From positions 1-64,000 of the forward strand of contig JBCBJV010000016.1 of the NCBI GenBank assembly GCA_038522945.1: a DNA stretch of 64,000 nucleotides. The letters are read 5' to 3'. Within the stretch, counting starts at the first letter, position 1. Each line of letters opens with the position of its first letter. Below the pieces are notes generated by a model. That model had not been told where the DNA came from. It worked only from the letters and a program-made list of their open reading frames with translations, and did no database searches. Origin of the DNA: MED-G105 sp038522945. GTDB taxonomy: Bacteria > Pseudomonadota > Alphaproteobacteria > Caulobacterales > Parvularculaceae. Of the stretch, positions 15,960 through 24,529 are shown piece after piece. Made by a program: the position numbers and the translations under genes.

Positions 15960-16418
15960 ATGAAGTTTGTTCTGTTACCCTTCGTTGCATGCGGCTGTCT
16001 GGCGTTTTTGAGCCAGGTGGGAACCGTTGAAGCTGCCGAGCCCATTCTCGCTGGACCCATCACGGCGGAAGTTGACCGCGTCGTCGATGGGGACACGGTC
16101 CGGGTCAATGCCAACATCTGGGTTGATCAGCGGGTGAACGTATCGGTGCGGCTAGCTGGCATCGACGCCCCGGAGATCTTCCGCCCGAAGTGCCCGGCTG
16201 AAAAGCAGAAGGGCCTGGCGGCACGCGATTTCATCAACGCAATTATGGGCGAGCAGACAATCCGGCTTAAGGATGTTCAGAACGGGAAGTATGCGGGCCG
16301 TGTCGTGGGCCGGATTGAATTGGCTGACGGACGCGATCTCGGTGCGGTTCTCATTGATGCGGACCTCGCCGCCCCTCAAAAGCCGAGACAGAAAAAGCCG
16401 GACTGGTGCGGGGCGTAG
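15960..16418 (+). CDS. Secreted thermonuclease-family (SNase) protein
   Basis: A 152-residue staphylococcal-nuclease-like enzyme that cleaves DNA or RNA with calcium. A signal peptide is present (LLPFVACGCLAFLSQVG, ending near VEAAE). Catalytic positions are recognisable: aspartate in VVDGDTVRV, arginine and glutamate in VRLAGIDAPEI, and the second arginine in KYAGRVVGRI. ATG 15960 is preferred to GTG 15954. The ribosome binding site is weak and the start sits at the edge of an 11-bp inverted repeat. Convergent with the next, minus-strand gene. Confidence 0.85.
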   Translation: MKFVLLPFVACGCLAFLSQVGTVEAAEPILAGPITAEVDRVVDGDTVRVNANIWVDQRVNVSVRLAGIDAPEIFRPKCPAEKQKGLAARDFINAIMGEQTIRLKDVQNGKYAGRVVGRIELADGRDLGAVLIDADLAAPQKPRQKKPDWCGA

Positions 16419-16445
16419 AGTGGCTACGCCAGCCCTCGTTTGTAC

Positions 16446-16496
16446 TTACCGATAAAATGGCGGCTTACCGATAAAAGTCCGGCCTACCGATAAAAA
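16446..16496. repeat. Tandem 19-bp repeats triplicating a gene end
   Basis: Copies at 16446-16464 and 16465-16483 (TTACCGATAAAA plus 7 bases ending GGC) and a partial third at 16484-16496. On the minus strand each unit reads TTTTATCGGTAG or TTTTATCGGTAA, so the last codons and stop of the minus-strand gene ending at 16484 are repeated three times. Confidence 0.9.
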
Positions 16497-17827
16497 ACTG
16501 TGTGGTTTGTTGTGAAGCCCCATGGGCTTTCAAGCGCGCTACAAGAGGTCGCCTCCCCACGAGCTTCCATGCGCATGATTTCTGCACCTTCGTCTGTCGT
16601 GTCCACTTGTAGCAGAATGACGCCATTAATCCGTGGACCAACAAAATTGGTGCGCAAGCGATCAAAGCAGGCAATCTCCCCCTTTTCAACACCGGCAAAG
16701 GTCGGATTGCCTGCGCGCTCGCCGGGATAAAAAGAGAGGAAGTCTTTGGCTGCCTCCGCCTTGGCATCGGTCATTTTCGGCGGTAGAGCCACCATGCCCG
16801 GGGTCAGTGATGTCAGTCGTCCGTGCAGAGAGAAAATCAGGCGTTGCGGGTCAATGCTGTCCGGCGCCAGGGCAATGGCGCTGACTTTGTTGGCCGCCCC
16901 ATTCTGGGAGGCATCTGTGAACCAGGCCCCTTGGGCAGTCCCCGGCTTGTCCACAATGGGCTGACGGCACGCATCCGGGTCTTTGTTCGTGCGCACTTTC
17001 CGGATCCCGAACTGATCGCCGAGAAGAGCCGACCAGGCGGTTTTCTCCGATGTGGGAAGATAATCGAGCGGGCATCGGGCCAGCGTTGCGTCACTGTCGA
17101 TTGCCTTGATCAACCCAGCATCGGTGTTCAGGACACGCGCTTCCACGTAAGGGTTCGACTTGTAACGCTCTGGACGCACCAGATCAGCCGGCGCAAGGGA
17201 GCTATCTTCAAGCCCAATATCAAAGCCGTCTGCCTCGCCGATTGTATCGCCAGTTTGGACACGGATCGATGTCTTCACCGCCATGCGGTCCGGACCTGAG
17301 ACTTCCGAAAAAGCTGCGAGCCCACCTGCCTTACGCATTAAATCTGGCGAGAGAACATCAATGTCGTCGTAGTAGAGCTTGACCGCATCGCACACGGACA
17401 TGGTCACGCGCCAGGTCAGCCCCGTCGCGGCGCCGTCGCTATCGCGTTGCACCCGGCGTTCAATCGCCTCGATTTCAGCGCGTGCAGGGGCCAGCGCCAT
17501 CGTTGCCCGCCGTTCAAATACGGTCGCGCCTTTTTTGGTGTTCACACGGATGAACGGGGCCGGCAGGGCTTCACCGGGCGCGGTCACGCTACCAAGCGGT
17601 GAAACGGAAATGACGTCTTGTAGCGGGGCAAAGCCCTGATCGAGAATTGACCCAGCTACCGGGCATGGGCGCTCTGCCGTGGCGGCCTTCACCGCGGGCG
17701 CCGCGTTGGCGAGCCGCTCGCTGTACTGACTGGGGGCCTGAGGATTGATAATCACAAAACCGAGCGTGCCCGCAACGGATCCCGCTGCAGCCAGCTTGAT
17801 TAAGTCATTGCCCCATGACGACGCCAT
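16484..17827 (-). CDS. Uncharacterised exported protein, 447 residues
   Basis: I do not recognise a family. The N-terminus (KLAAAGSVAGTLGFVIIN, about 11-28) is a membrane anchor or uncleaved signal. The rest is a soluble mixed alpha/beta protein with cysteines spread through it (ERPCPVAG, MSVCDAVKLYYDD, ARCPLDYLP, DPDACRQP, EIACFDRL, ATSCSALE), suggesting disulfides in the periplasm. The ATG at 17827 is supported by normal coding composition; the upstream GGGA is a modest ribosome binding site. The stop lies inside a triplicated 19-bp repeat. It converges on the thermonuclease gene. Confidence 0.75.
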   Translation of the reverse strand: MASSWGNDLIKLAAAGSVAGTLGFVIINPQAPSQYSERLANAAPAVKAATAERPCPVAGSILDQGFAPLQDVISVSPLGSVTAPGEALPAPFIRVNTKKGATVFERRATMALAPARAEIEAIERRVQRDSDGAATGLTWRVTMSVCDAVKLYYDDIDVLSPDLMRKAGGLAAFSEVSGPDRMAVKTSIRVQTGDTIGEADGFDIGLEDSSLAPADLVRPERYKSNPYVEARVLNTDAGLIKAIDSDATLARCPLDYLPTSEKTAWSALLGDQFGIRKVRTNKDPDACRQPIVDKPGTAQGAWFTDASQNGAANKVSAIALAPDSIDPQRLIFSLHGRLTSLTPGMVALPPKMTDAKAEAAKDFLSFYPGERAGNPTFAGVEKGEIACFDRLRTNFVGPRINGVILLQVDTTDEGAEIMRMEARGEATSCSALESPWGFTTNHTVFYR

Positions 17828-17988
17828 ACATATCCCACGTTAGACGGTCTATAGGTGCGGTTTTGCAGCTTCGGCGTCAACTCATCTCCTGTGGCACAAA
17901 TGCCTCTTAACGGGGATGTCATCCCGCCCTCGACAATCAGGAGATGCTTGGCAATAGTGCCGCCAGGGTGGTTGAGGGATAATTTACC

Positions 17989-18864
17989 ATGGTCAAATGG
18001 CGCAATCGGGAAGGCAGCAAGAATGTCGAAGATCGGCGGGGAGCTGTCGGGGCAGCTGGCCTGTCGGGGCTTGCGATCCTGATTATCAGGTTTGTGTTTA
18101 GCCGGTTCGGGATTGGTGGCGTGGTCGTTTTGGTGGGCGGCTTCTTTGCGTTGCGGGCGGTTGGGGTTGATCCCTTGGCGCTCTTGAACGGCCAACCGGC
18201 GACAGGCGGCGGAGAGCTGACCCAGGCGGACGAGGAAGCCGGCGATTTCTCGAGCGTTATTCTGCGCGAGACCGAGCTTGCCTGGGATCGCCGGTTTGCT
18301 GAAGCGGGAAGTCGCTACGAACCTCCTCGGCTTGTCCTGTTTTCCAGCCAGACCAACTCTGGCTGCGGATTTGCCTCTGCCGCGATGGGACCGTTTTATT
18401 GCCCGGCTGACAAGACCGTTTATCTCGACACAAACTTCTTTGCCGAACTCTCCCGCCGTTTTGGTGCGCCCGGCGACTTTGCCGCCGCCTATGTGATCGC
18501 CCACGAGGTTGGCCACCATGTGCAGACCATTACCGGCATCTCTGCAGAAGTACGTAAAATCCAGGCGCGCTCCAGCAAGGTTGAGCAAAACGCCCTGCAG
18601 GTTCGAATGGAACTACAGGCCGACTGTTATGCCGGAATTTGGGCCAACGATGCCCGAGGGATCCTTGAAGCCGGCGACATTGAAGAAGGCCTGCGCGCAG
18701 CCAGTGCCATCGGGGATGATAATCTTCAGCGGCAGGCGGGACGCGAAGTGAAACAGGAAAATTTCACCCACGGTTCATCTGAGCAGCGTGTTCGATGGTT
18801 CACGACCGGTTACCGGACCGGGTCGGTCGAAGCCTGTGACACGTTCAGCACTCGGTCTTTGTAG
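17989..18864 (+). CDS. YpfJ-type neutral zinc metallopeptidase
   Basis: A 291-residue membrane-anchored protein of the putative neutral zinc metallopeptidase family (E. coli YpfJ). A basic N-terminus is followed by hydrophobic segments (GLAILIIRFVF and GGVVVLVGGFFAL, about 25-60). The catalytic motif HEVGHHVQ is at about 169-176 and the further ligand region ELQADCYAGIW at about 206. CGFASAAMGPFYCP, typical of the family, is present. Substrate unknown. ATG 17989 is used. Divergent from the preceding exported protein gene. Confidence 0.92.
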   Translation: MVKWRNREGSKNVEDRRGAVGAAGLSGLAILIIRFVFSRFGIGGVVVLVGGFFALRAVGVDPLALLNGQPATGGGELTQADEEAGDFSSVILRETELAWDRRFAEAGSRYEPPRLVLFSSQTNSGCGFASAAMGPFYCPADKTVYLDTNFFAELSRRFGAPGDFAAAYVIAHEVGHHVQTITGISAEVRKIQARSSKVEQNALQVRMELQADCYAGIWANDARGILEAGDIEEGLRAASAIGDDNLQRQAGREVKQENFTHGSSEQRVRWFTTGYRTGSVEACDTFSTRSL

Positions 18865-18997
18865 GGTAAAGCATTCGGCAATGTCTGCCCTGAAATGGTC
18901 CGAGGCCGGACGTCTTTGGGCCACCTGATGTCTGCATGATTGGTCTCATCAGGAAGTGTTGCCAACTGGCTTTCGCGAGAGACCACGAGCTCGTACC

Positions 18998-19375
18998 ATG
19001 CCAATAAATTTCAAGTTCAGCGCTCGCTACGCGGTCGCAGCAGCCGTCGTATTCTTAGTCGAAGTGCTCACTTTCTTTATCGGTAAGGGGGCTGTCCGCC
19101 ATACATTAGGGGACGTTCTGGCGGTGATCCTTGTGGCCTTGGCCCTCCGTGCGTTGACGAGCAGCAGCATTCGCTGGTCGGCCCTGACCGCCTTGGGCGT
19201 GGCATTCGCAATCGAAGGGTTTCAATTGACCGGTGTCGTCTCAGAGTCAGGACTAGATGCGAACCCTTTGATCGCAGCTACGCTCGGTTCAACCTTCGCG
19301 ATGACGGATCTGTTGGCATACACCGCTGGTACAGGGCTTTATCTGGGGGCTGAATGGCTGTTCAAACTGCCCTAG
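18998..19375 (+). CDS. DUF2809/VanZ-like small membrane protein
   Basis: A 125-residue protein with four predicted membrane helices. The text HTLGDVLAVILVALALRA, AFAIEGFQLTG and GSTFAMTDLLAYTAG matches the DUF2809 pattern, in which aspartates in GD and DLLAY and a glutamate in E-x-x-Q are conserved. Function is unknown. ATG 18998 is preferred to the ORF start at 18956 because the upstream residues are not family-like. Its last four bases overlap the convergent isomerase gene. Confidence 0.7.
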   Translation: MPINFKFSARYAVAAAVVFLVEVLTFFIGKGAVRHTLGDVLAVILVALALRALTSSSIRWSALTALGVAFAIEGFQLTGVVSESGLDANPLIAATLGSTFAMTDLLAYTAGTGLYLGAEWLFKLP

Positions 19376-19953
19376 CCATTCACCGCTTCCACAAGTAGAT
19401 CGAACCGGTCGTGACCCCAGAACTTTTGCCCGTCAAAAACTGCGAAGGGCACGCCAAAAGCTTGGTCTTCCTCAATCAGTTGACGGTTCTCCGCCAATAG
19501 CGCCGTTACTGCATCGTCGGTTTGTGCAGCATGCACCGCATCACCTGACCAGCCGATTTCATCAGCACACGCAGCAAGAACGTCGAGTTCGGCGATGTTC
19601 AGCCCCTTCCCCCACCGGGCGTCGGCAACGGCAATCCCGTAATCGAGGCCATGCCTTGCCGCATCGGCAGCGGCGATTGCGCGAGCAGATGGCACCAAAT
19701 CCACGTCGAACGGGTCTGGCCGCCGGATTGGCAGCCCCATGCGCATGGTCATGCGCGGCGCGTCCTGGCTCAAGTAAGCAAGCTTCGGGACATTTGCCAT
19801 TGGGTCGGCGAACGGTGTGCCTTCCGGCGGACCGGTAAATGCAATGACCTTGATCTTAACCTCATCGCTAAGCCCTGCATTCTTCAAAACGTGCAGGCCG
19901 AGCCGCGAGTATGGGCTACGCGGGCTATGGTAAACGCGGATTTCTTTAGACAT
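19372..19953 (-). CDS. DsbA-fold oxidoreductase / 2-hydroxychromene-2-carboxylate isomerase family
   Basis: A 193-residue kappa-class GST/DsbA-like protein. The N-terminal thioredoxin strand is followed by SPRSPYSRLG, with serine where DsbA has CxxC, as in HCCA isomerases that use glutathione. The helical insertion (about 60-140) and the C-terminal FGVPFAVFDGQKFWGHDRFD, with the cis-Pro VPF and the final G-x-DR, are characteristic. It probably isomerises or conjugates an aromatic compound using glutathione, but no aromatic degradation genes are nearby. Confidence 0.85.
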   Translation of the reverse strand: MSKEIRVYHSPRSPYSRLGLHVLKNAGLSDEVKIKVIAFTGPPEGTPFADPMANVPKLAYLSQDAPRMTMRMGLPIRRPDPFDVDLVPSARAIAAADAARHGLDYGIAVADARWGKGLNIAELDVLAACADEIGWSGDAVHAAQTDDAVTALLAENRQLIEEDQAFGVPFAVFDGQKFWGHDRFDLLVEAVNG

Positions 19954-20022
19954 GGCAGGTCTCCGATGGGTTGCTCAAACCTTTTTCCCTGGCCGGTGGC
20001 CTAGAAGGACTTACCGGTCGCC

Positions 20023-21495
20023 TCACTGACGCCAGAACGCTGGTGAAAACAACACGAGGATCGAAAAGAACTCAAGTCGCCCGAGCAGCATGCCTGCCGA
20101 CATCAGCCATTTTGCGCCATCGGGGAGGCTCTGGAAATTCCCGGACGGACCCACGTCTGGACCAAGCCCTGGACCCACATTTGCAATCGCTGTTCCCGCG
20201 GACGAAATCGCGGTCAGCGGATCCAGATCGAAAGCTGACAATAACACCGCCAGCGTGGCAAATGTCGCAAAGTAGACAAAGAAAAAACTCAGCACCGAGA
20301 CGAAGACGTCAGTCGTAATCGTGCGCCCATTATATCGCGCCACAAAGACGCCATTTGGATGAGCCAACCGCCGTGAGTAAAGTAGCATGGCTGCTAGGGC
20401 GACCTGAAAGCGGAAAATCTTCAATCCGCAAGACGTTGATCCGGCGCATCCGCCAATAAACATAATGCAAAAGAAAAAGCCAACAGCAAAGCCGCCCCAA
20501 TTGTCATAGGCGGTTGTGGCAAAGCCCGTCCCGGTCAAGATTGAGGTTACATTAAAGAAGGCAAGGCGAAATGCCGTGAACAGATCAACGTTAAAGCGAC
20601 CATAGACATAGAGCACCATGACAAATGTCAGAAACGCAACAGTCACCAGAAAGAACTGGATTTGACTGTCCGTAAACAGCCTGTCTGTTTGCCCTCGTAA
20701 GAGGGCAACAAGAAAGATCCCGAACGGCAGGCTACCAATGATCATGAAGATTGAAACCACAATATCAATTGGCGCTGTATTCGTTGAGAGAAATGCCCCG
20801 AGCGAGGCATCTTTCGTCGAAAAGCCCCCCGTCGCAACGGTCGTCATAGCGTGGTTGACGGCATCGAACGGCGACATTCCGAACGCCCATAGGAACATGA
20901 AACAAAGAACCGTGAAGAACAGATAGATCATCGTCAGACCAAGCGAATATTGCGCCGCATTGGCAACGAACTTTTCGCTAGTATCCCAGGCCTCGCTTTT
21001 GAAGATCTGCATACCGCCGACCCGCAAAGCTGGCAGCACGGCAAAGGCCATGATGATGATCCCCACCCCACCGAACCATTGCAGCATCGACCGCCACAAC
21101 AAGAGCCCCGGCGGGGCATCGTCCAACCCGGAAATGACCGTTGACCCCGTCGTCGTCAGCCCGGACGTCGCCTCAAAGAAAGCGTCTGTATAGGACATAT
21201 CCAAGACGCTGAGAAAAAGAGGCAACGCCGAAATCGCCACGAGGCTGATCCAGCTGGAAGCGGTCAGCAAAAAACCCTGCCGGATACTGACAGACGTAAT
21301 CCGTCCCCAATTGGCCGCCGCCAATCCGCCGCCCCCGAACAGGGCAACCATCGCGGAGATCGCAAAGGACGGCCAATTGCGCCGGTCCGCAGGATCAGCG
21401 GCATAGACATCCGCAATCAGCGGCAGCAACATGGTCAGCCCAAGGAGAAAGACAAGGGCACCCGTCACGAGGAAAACGGGCTTTAGATCAGGCAT
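20023..21495 (-). CDS. trkH: TrkH-family potassium uptake channel subunit
   Basis: A 490-residue membrane protein, the ion-conducting subunit of Trk/Ktr-type potassium uptake. The four pore-loop selectivity regions are recognisable: TSGLTTTGSTV, MTTVATGGFST, LTGTGFATTAYDNWGG and SSAGTAIANVGPG. The motif GCAGSTSCGLKIFRFQ between the third and fourth repeats is typical. ATG 21495 (MPDLKPVFLV) is chosen with AAAGGCG upstream; the longer frame to 21522 adds a non-family extension. The partner TrkA is not in the window. Confidence 0.95.
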   Translation of the reverse strand: MPDLKPVFLVTGALVFLLGLTMLLPLIADVYAADPADRRNWPSFAISAMVALFGGGGLAAANWGRITSVSIRQGFLLTASSWISLVAISALPLFLSVLDMSYTDAFFEATSGLTTTGSTVISGLDDAPPGLLLWRSMLQWFGGVGIIIMAFAVLPALRVGGMQIFKSEAWDTSEKFVANAAQYSLGLTMIYLFFTVLCFMFLWAFGMSPFDAVNHAMTTVATGGFSTKDASLGAFLSTNTAPIDIVVSIFMIIGSLPFGIFLVALLRGQTDRLFTDSQIQFFLVTVAFLTFVMVLYVYGRFNVDLFTAFRLAFFNVTSILTGTGFATTAYDNWGGFAVGFFFCIMFIGGCAGSTSCGLKIFRFQVALAAMLLYSRRLAHPNGVFVARYNGRTITTDVFVSVLSFFFVYFATFATLAVLLSAFDLDPLTAISSAGTAIANVGPGLGPDVGPSGNFQSLPDGAKWLMSAGMLLGRLEFFSILVLFSPAFWRQ

Positions 21496-21565
21496 GCGAC
21501 GCCTTTCGAAGGGACACACCAAATAGTGTGCGAGATCTCACCGGCCGACATGAGCTCGCAGCGCG

Positions 21566-21991
21566 TTAATGGATCTGGCGATATTCGTGGGGGCTGTCGA
21601 GGGAGAACGCCGGAATTTCAACGTCAAAGGTCTCACCGCCAGAAGTTTCCATTTCGTACTGGCCGACCATCATTCCCGACGGTGTCCCGAGCGGAGCCCC
21701 GGATGTATACTCAAAGCCTTCGCCAGGACGAATAACGGGCTGCTCACCTACAACCCCGTCACCGACAACCTCTTCAGTGAGCCCAAGAGCATCGGTGATC
21801 AGCCATCGCCGACCACGCAACCGAACCACGTCTTCAGAGCCGTTTTCAATCCGCACGGTATACGCCCAGACGAATCGACTGTCTTCCGGGCTCGACTCAT
21901 CCTCAAGATAATGGGGGTCAACCTTGACGCGGATACCCCGGGTCGTTTGTTCGTACATGTGCGCCACCCCTTGATACCAACTCGTGCTCAT
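21566..21991 (-). CDS. apaG: ApaG-like protein
   Basis: A 141-residue protein of the ApaG family, a small immunoglobulin-like fold whose molecular role is unsettled (linked to Co2+/Mg2+ resistance and diadenosine tetraphosphate metabolism in enterics). Family text is clear: RFVWAYTVRIEN, VRLRGRRWLITDALG, VVGEQPVIRPGEGFEYTSG and GMMVGQYEM. ATG 21991 is chosen because the upstream 51 codons have no family match. Divergent from dcd. Confidence 0.93.
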   Translation of the reverse strand: MSTSWYQGVAHMYEQTTRGIRVKVDPHYLEDESSPEDSRFVWAYTVRIENGSEDVVRLRGRRWLITDALGLTEEVVGDGVVGEQPVIRPGEGFEYTSGAPLGTPSGMMVGQYEMETSGGETFDVEIPAFSLDSPHEYRQIH

Positions 21992-22237
21992 ACTCCGGCC
22001 CCCCGGGGATGTTTTGTTTGTCTGCCCGGCATACGCCATAACCTTAAAGGCTCGGATGCATTGACGCCAAGACGGTATTTTTGCAAGCGGGTCGCGTGGT
22101 GGGCGAAAGTCGTTGGTACGGATACCAAGGACGCCACCAAGCATCTATCGTTTCGCCAGCGAGACAGGGAAATCTTTCATGCGACAAACCTGCGGTTTGG
22201 CGCAAACTACTGGAAAAGTGATTGAGGACAGAACGGT

Positions 22238-23356
22238 ATGGCCATTCTCCCGGCCCAGACCCTGACAACTTTGATTAATGACGGCGGGATCCGGCTAGGC
22301 GGACCGCTGGGCCCACGCCAATTACAGCCAGCGAGCCTTGATCTCACCTTCGGTGCGCGGGCCTGGCGGGTGCGCGCCTCGTTTCTGCCAGCCCCCGGGA
22401 GTTCCATCGCTGATCGCCTGAAAGATGGCCTGGAGATGCACGAGCTCAACCTGACCGATGGGGCCGTTCTGGAAAAGGGCTGTGTCTATCTGGTGGAACT
22501 GCGCGAGCGCCTTGCTCTGCCTCCTTCAATTAGCGGGGCCGCCAACCCGAAAAGCTCGACCGGTCGGATCGATGTCTTCGTTCGGCTGATTACCGAACCA
22601 GCTGTCGACCGACGGCCCGCGTTTGACGAAATCCCCGCGGGCTACACAGGCCCTCTCTACGCAGAAGTCAGCCCCCGGACGTTTTCGATTTTGGTGCGGA
22701 CCGGCTCCAGCCTCAACCAAATGCGCCTGAAGTCGGCCTCTGCTAGTCTGGACGATGCCGCGCTGCGCGCACTCCATAAGGCCACCCCGTTGGTGGACGC
22801 TGACGGCGATATCGATGGCGGGCTCGGGGTCAGCGTCGATTTGATCTCAGGTACCGATCGTATTGGCTGGCGGGCGCGGCGCCATGCGGCCTTGATCGAT
22901 GTGGACAAACCCGGCGCTCTAGCACCGGAAGATTATTTCGAGCCCCTACCCCGACCCAAGAGTGGTTTCATTATTCTGGATCCGGATGAGTTTTATATTC
23001 TGGCCAGCAAGGAATCTCTTGTCATTCCGCCGGACTGCGCAGCGGAAATGATGCCCATCAGCCCGGGTCTCGGGGAGTTCCGCGTCCACTATGCCGGCTT
23101 TTTCGACCCCGGCTTTGGCTGGTCACCGGAGGGTGGCGCCGAGCGCGGGGAGAGCGGCAAGTCCAACGGGAGCCGCGCCGTGCTGGAGGTCCGCAGCCAT
23201 GATGCGCCGTTTGTCCTGGAACATGGCCAACTTGTCGCCCGTCTCGTCTATGAAAAAATGGCCGCTCGCCCGGAAACCCTTTACGGGGACGGGGTCAGAT
23301 CCCATTATCAAGGCCAAGCCCTGAAACTTTCAAAGCACTTCCGCGAGATCGACTAG
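22238..23356 (+). CDS. dcd: dCTP deaminase, long (two-lobed) form
   Basis: A 372-residue 2'-deoxycytidine 5'-triphosphate deaminase, the long form common in alphaproteobacteria. It converts dCTP to dUTP for thymidylate synthesis. Features: LGPRQLQPASLDLTFGARAW near the N-terminus, AANPKSSTGRIDVFVR (about 100-115), and a second lobe containing FILASKESLVIPPD-like text and EVRSHDAPFVLEHGQLVARL near the end. The family's duplicated dUTPase-like core explains the length. The next small gene starts four bases after the stop, so the two are probably cotranscribed. Confidence 0.93.
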   Translation: MAILPAQTLTTLINDGGIRLGGPLGPRQLQPASLDLTFGARAWRVRASFLPAPGSSIADRLKDGLEMHELNLTDGAVLEKGCVYLVELRERLALPPSISGAANPKSSTGRIDVFVRLITEPAVDRRPAFDEIPAGYTGPLYAEVSPRTFSILVRTGSSLNQMRLKSASASLDDAALRALHKATPLVDADGDIDGGLGVSVDLISGTDRIGWRARRHAALIDVDKPGALAPEDYFEPLPRPKSGFIILDPDEFYILASKESLVIPPDCAAEMMPISPGLGEFRVHYAGFFDPGFGWSPEGGAERGESGKSNGSRAVLEVRSHDAPFVLEHGQLVARLVYEKMAARPETLYGDGVRSHYQGQALKLSKHFREID

Positions 23357-23360
23357 CCCT

Positions 23361-23813
23361 ATGCCGTTCATTCTGTTTTTGCTCATTGCCGCCCAGGACC
23401 CGGGTTTAGGCCCTGACTTTTCCGCCCGAACGCAATCGATAGACCCCTATTTGAATTGCGGATGCAGCGCGCGCGCTGAAAGATATGACGCAGAATTCCT
23501 AGGGACGCCCTCTGATGCAGAGTTGCGGCTCGGGCCCGATGGGCTATCTGTCCTGCCCCGCCAGGCGACGATCTTTACGGTCTCCCGCAGCGATGATGCA
23601 GATATCGCCGGCACAGTCAAAGTCTGGCACGTCACCAAGCCAGAAGACTGCGGACTGACGTTCGACTATGGCCGTCAGTATACGGTGCGCGTGAAGAAGG
23701 CATCCGATGATCTTGAGACCAGCTGGTGCATTGATCCGAGACGGAAAAAGCGAACCGTGGAGAGTACCCAAGAGGGCGGTCTTTCGACTGATGAAGATCA
23801 GACCACAGAATGA
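23361..23813 (+). CDS. Small secreted cysteine-containing protein, possible NTR/TIMP-like fold
   Basis: A 150-residue protein with a short hydrophobic N-terminus (FILFLLIAAQ) that may be a signal. The body resembles the netrin/TIMP-like pattern: an early CxC (LNCGCSARAERYDAEFLGTP), strands of sulfur-poor alternating text, then CGLTFDYGRQYTVRV and LETSWC. In that fold these cysteines pair. The tail is Glu/Thr-rich. Position four bases after dcd suggests cotranscription by chance rather than shared function. The fold call is by eye only. Confidence 0.6.
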   Translation: MPFILFLLIAAQDPGLGPDFSARTQSIDPYLNCGCSARAERYDAEFLGTPSDAELRLGPDGLSVLPRQATIFTVSRSDDADIAGTVKVWHVTKPEDCGLTFDYGRQYTVRVKKASDDLETSWCIDPRRKKRTVESTQEGGLSTDEDQTTE

Positions 23814-23834
23814 TTGAAGGTGCTTTCTGGCGCC

Positions 23835-24503
23835 TTATGACTGCTCAAAAACAACACTTAAATTATTTGCAGGCATGGCTATAGCCTCAACAAAAGCCAG
23901 CCCTGCCTGTCGTGCGAGGGGCATAATATCCCGTTCCAGGTCGCGTACGCCCCAGGAGGGATCGCGTGACTTGAGGCTCGCATCGAAGTCTGCATTAGAC
24001 GGAGCCGTATGCTGACCATCCCGTGAAAATGGTCCGTAAAGAAACAGCCGCCCGCCAGGCGTTAGCGCCTCTCCAGCGCCCGATATCAGACCCTTAGCCG
24101 CCTCAAATGGCGCAATGTGGATCATGTTGATGGAGACGATGCCAACCGGAGCATCTGCACCCACCGCCTTGAACTGGGTGGTCCAGCCCGATCGCGTCAC
24201 ATCGATTTCCAAAGGCGCAAGCACCGATTGCAAGTTTAAATCGCGGGCCCATGCCGCGATCGAGCGCCGAGATTGCGGGTCAGGATCGCTCGGCCACCAA
24301 TTCAGACCTTTCGCCACCGAGGCGATGTGTACGCAGTGTTCGCCAGTGCCAGATCCTACTTCCCAAATTGTGCCCGTTGGCGGCATCAGCTTAATGAATG
24401 CCTCCCGGATCACGTCGCGATTACGCGCAGCCGACGGTGAGAAAAGCCGGTCTTCTTCACTTGCCCGGTCTTCTAGTGCAATTGGCTTATTATCGTCTGT
24501 CAT
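23835..24503 (-). CDS. DUF938 SAM-dependent methyltransferase
   Basis: A 222-residue class I methyltransferase-like protein of the DUF938 family. Signatures are LFSPSAARNRDVI at the N-terminus, the SAM-binding loop EVGSGTGEHCVHIA (about 48-61), WWPSDPD after strand 2, and SINMIHIAPFEAAKGL (about 120). The substrate is unknown. The start is ATG 24503, preceded by CAGGTGA; an extension to 24542 would overlap the upstream radical SAM gene. It follows that gene by 26 bp and is likely in one transcript with it. Confidence 0.88.
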   Translation of the reverse strand: MTDDNKPIALEDRASEEDRLFSPSAARNRDVIREAFIKLMPPTGTIWEVGSGTGEHCVHIASVAKGLNWWPSDPDPQSRRSIAAWARDLNLQSVLAPLEIDVTRSGWTTQFKAVGADAPVGIVSINMIHIAPFEAAKGLISGAGEALTPGGRLFLYGPFSRDGQHTAPSNADFDASLKSRDPSWGVRDLERDIMPLARQAGLAFVEAIAMPANNLSVVFEQS

Positions 24504-24529
24504 CGGATCACCTGCAATGAGGTCGGTTT

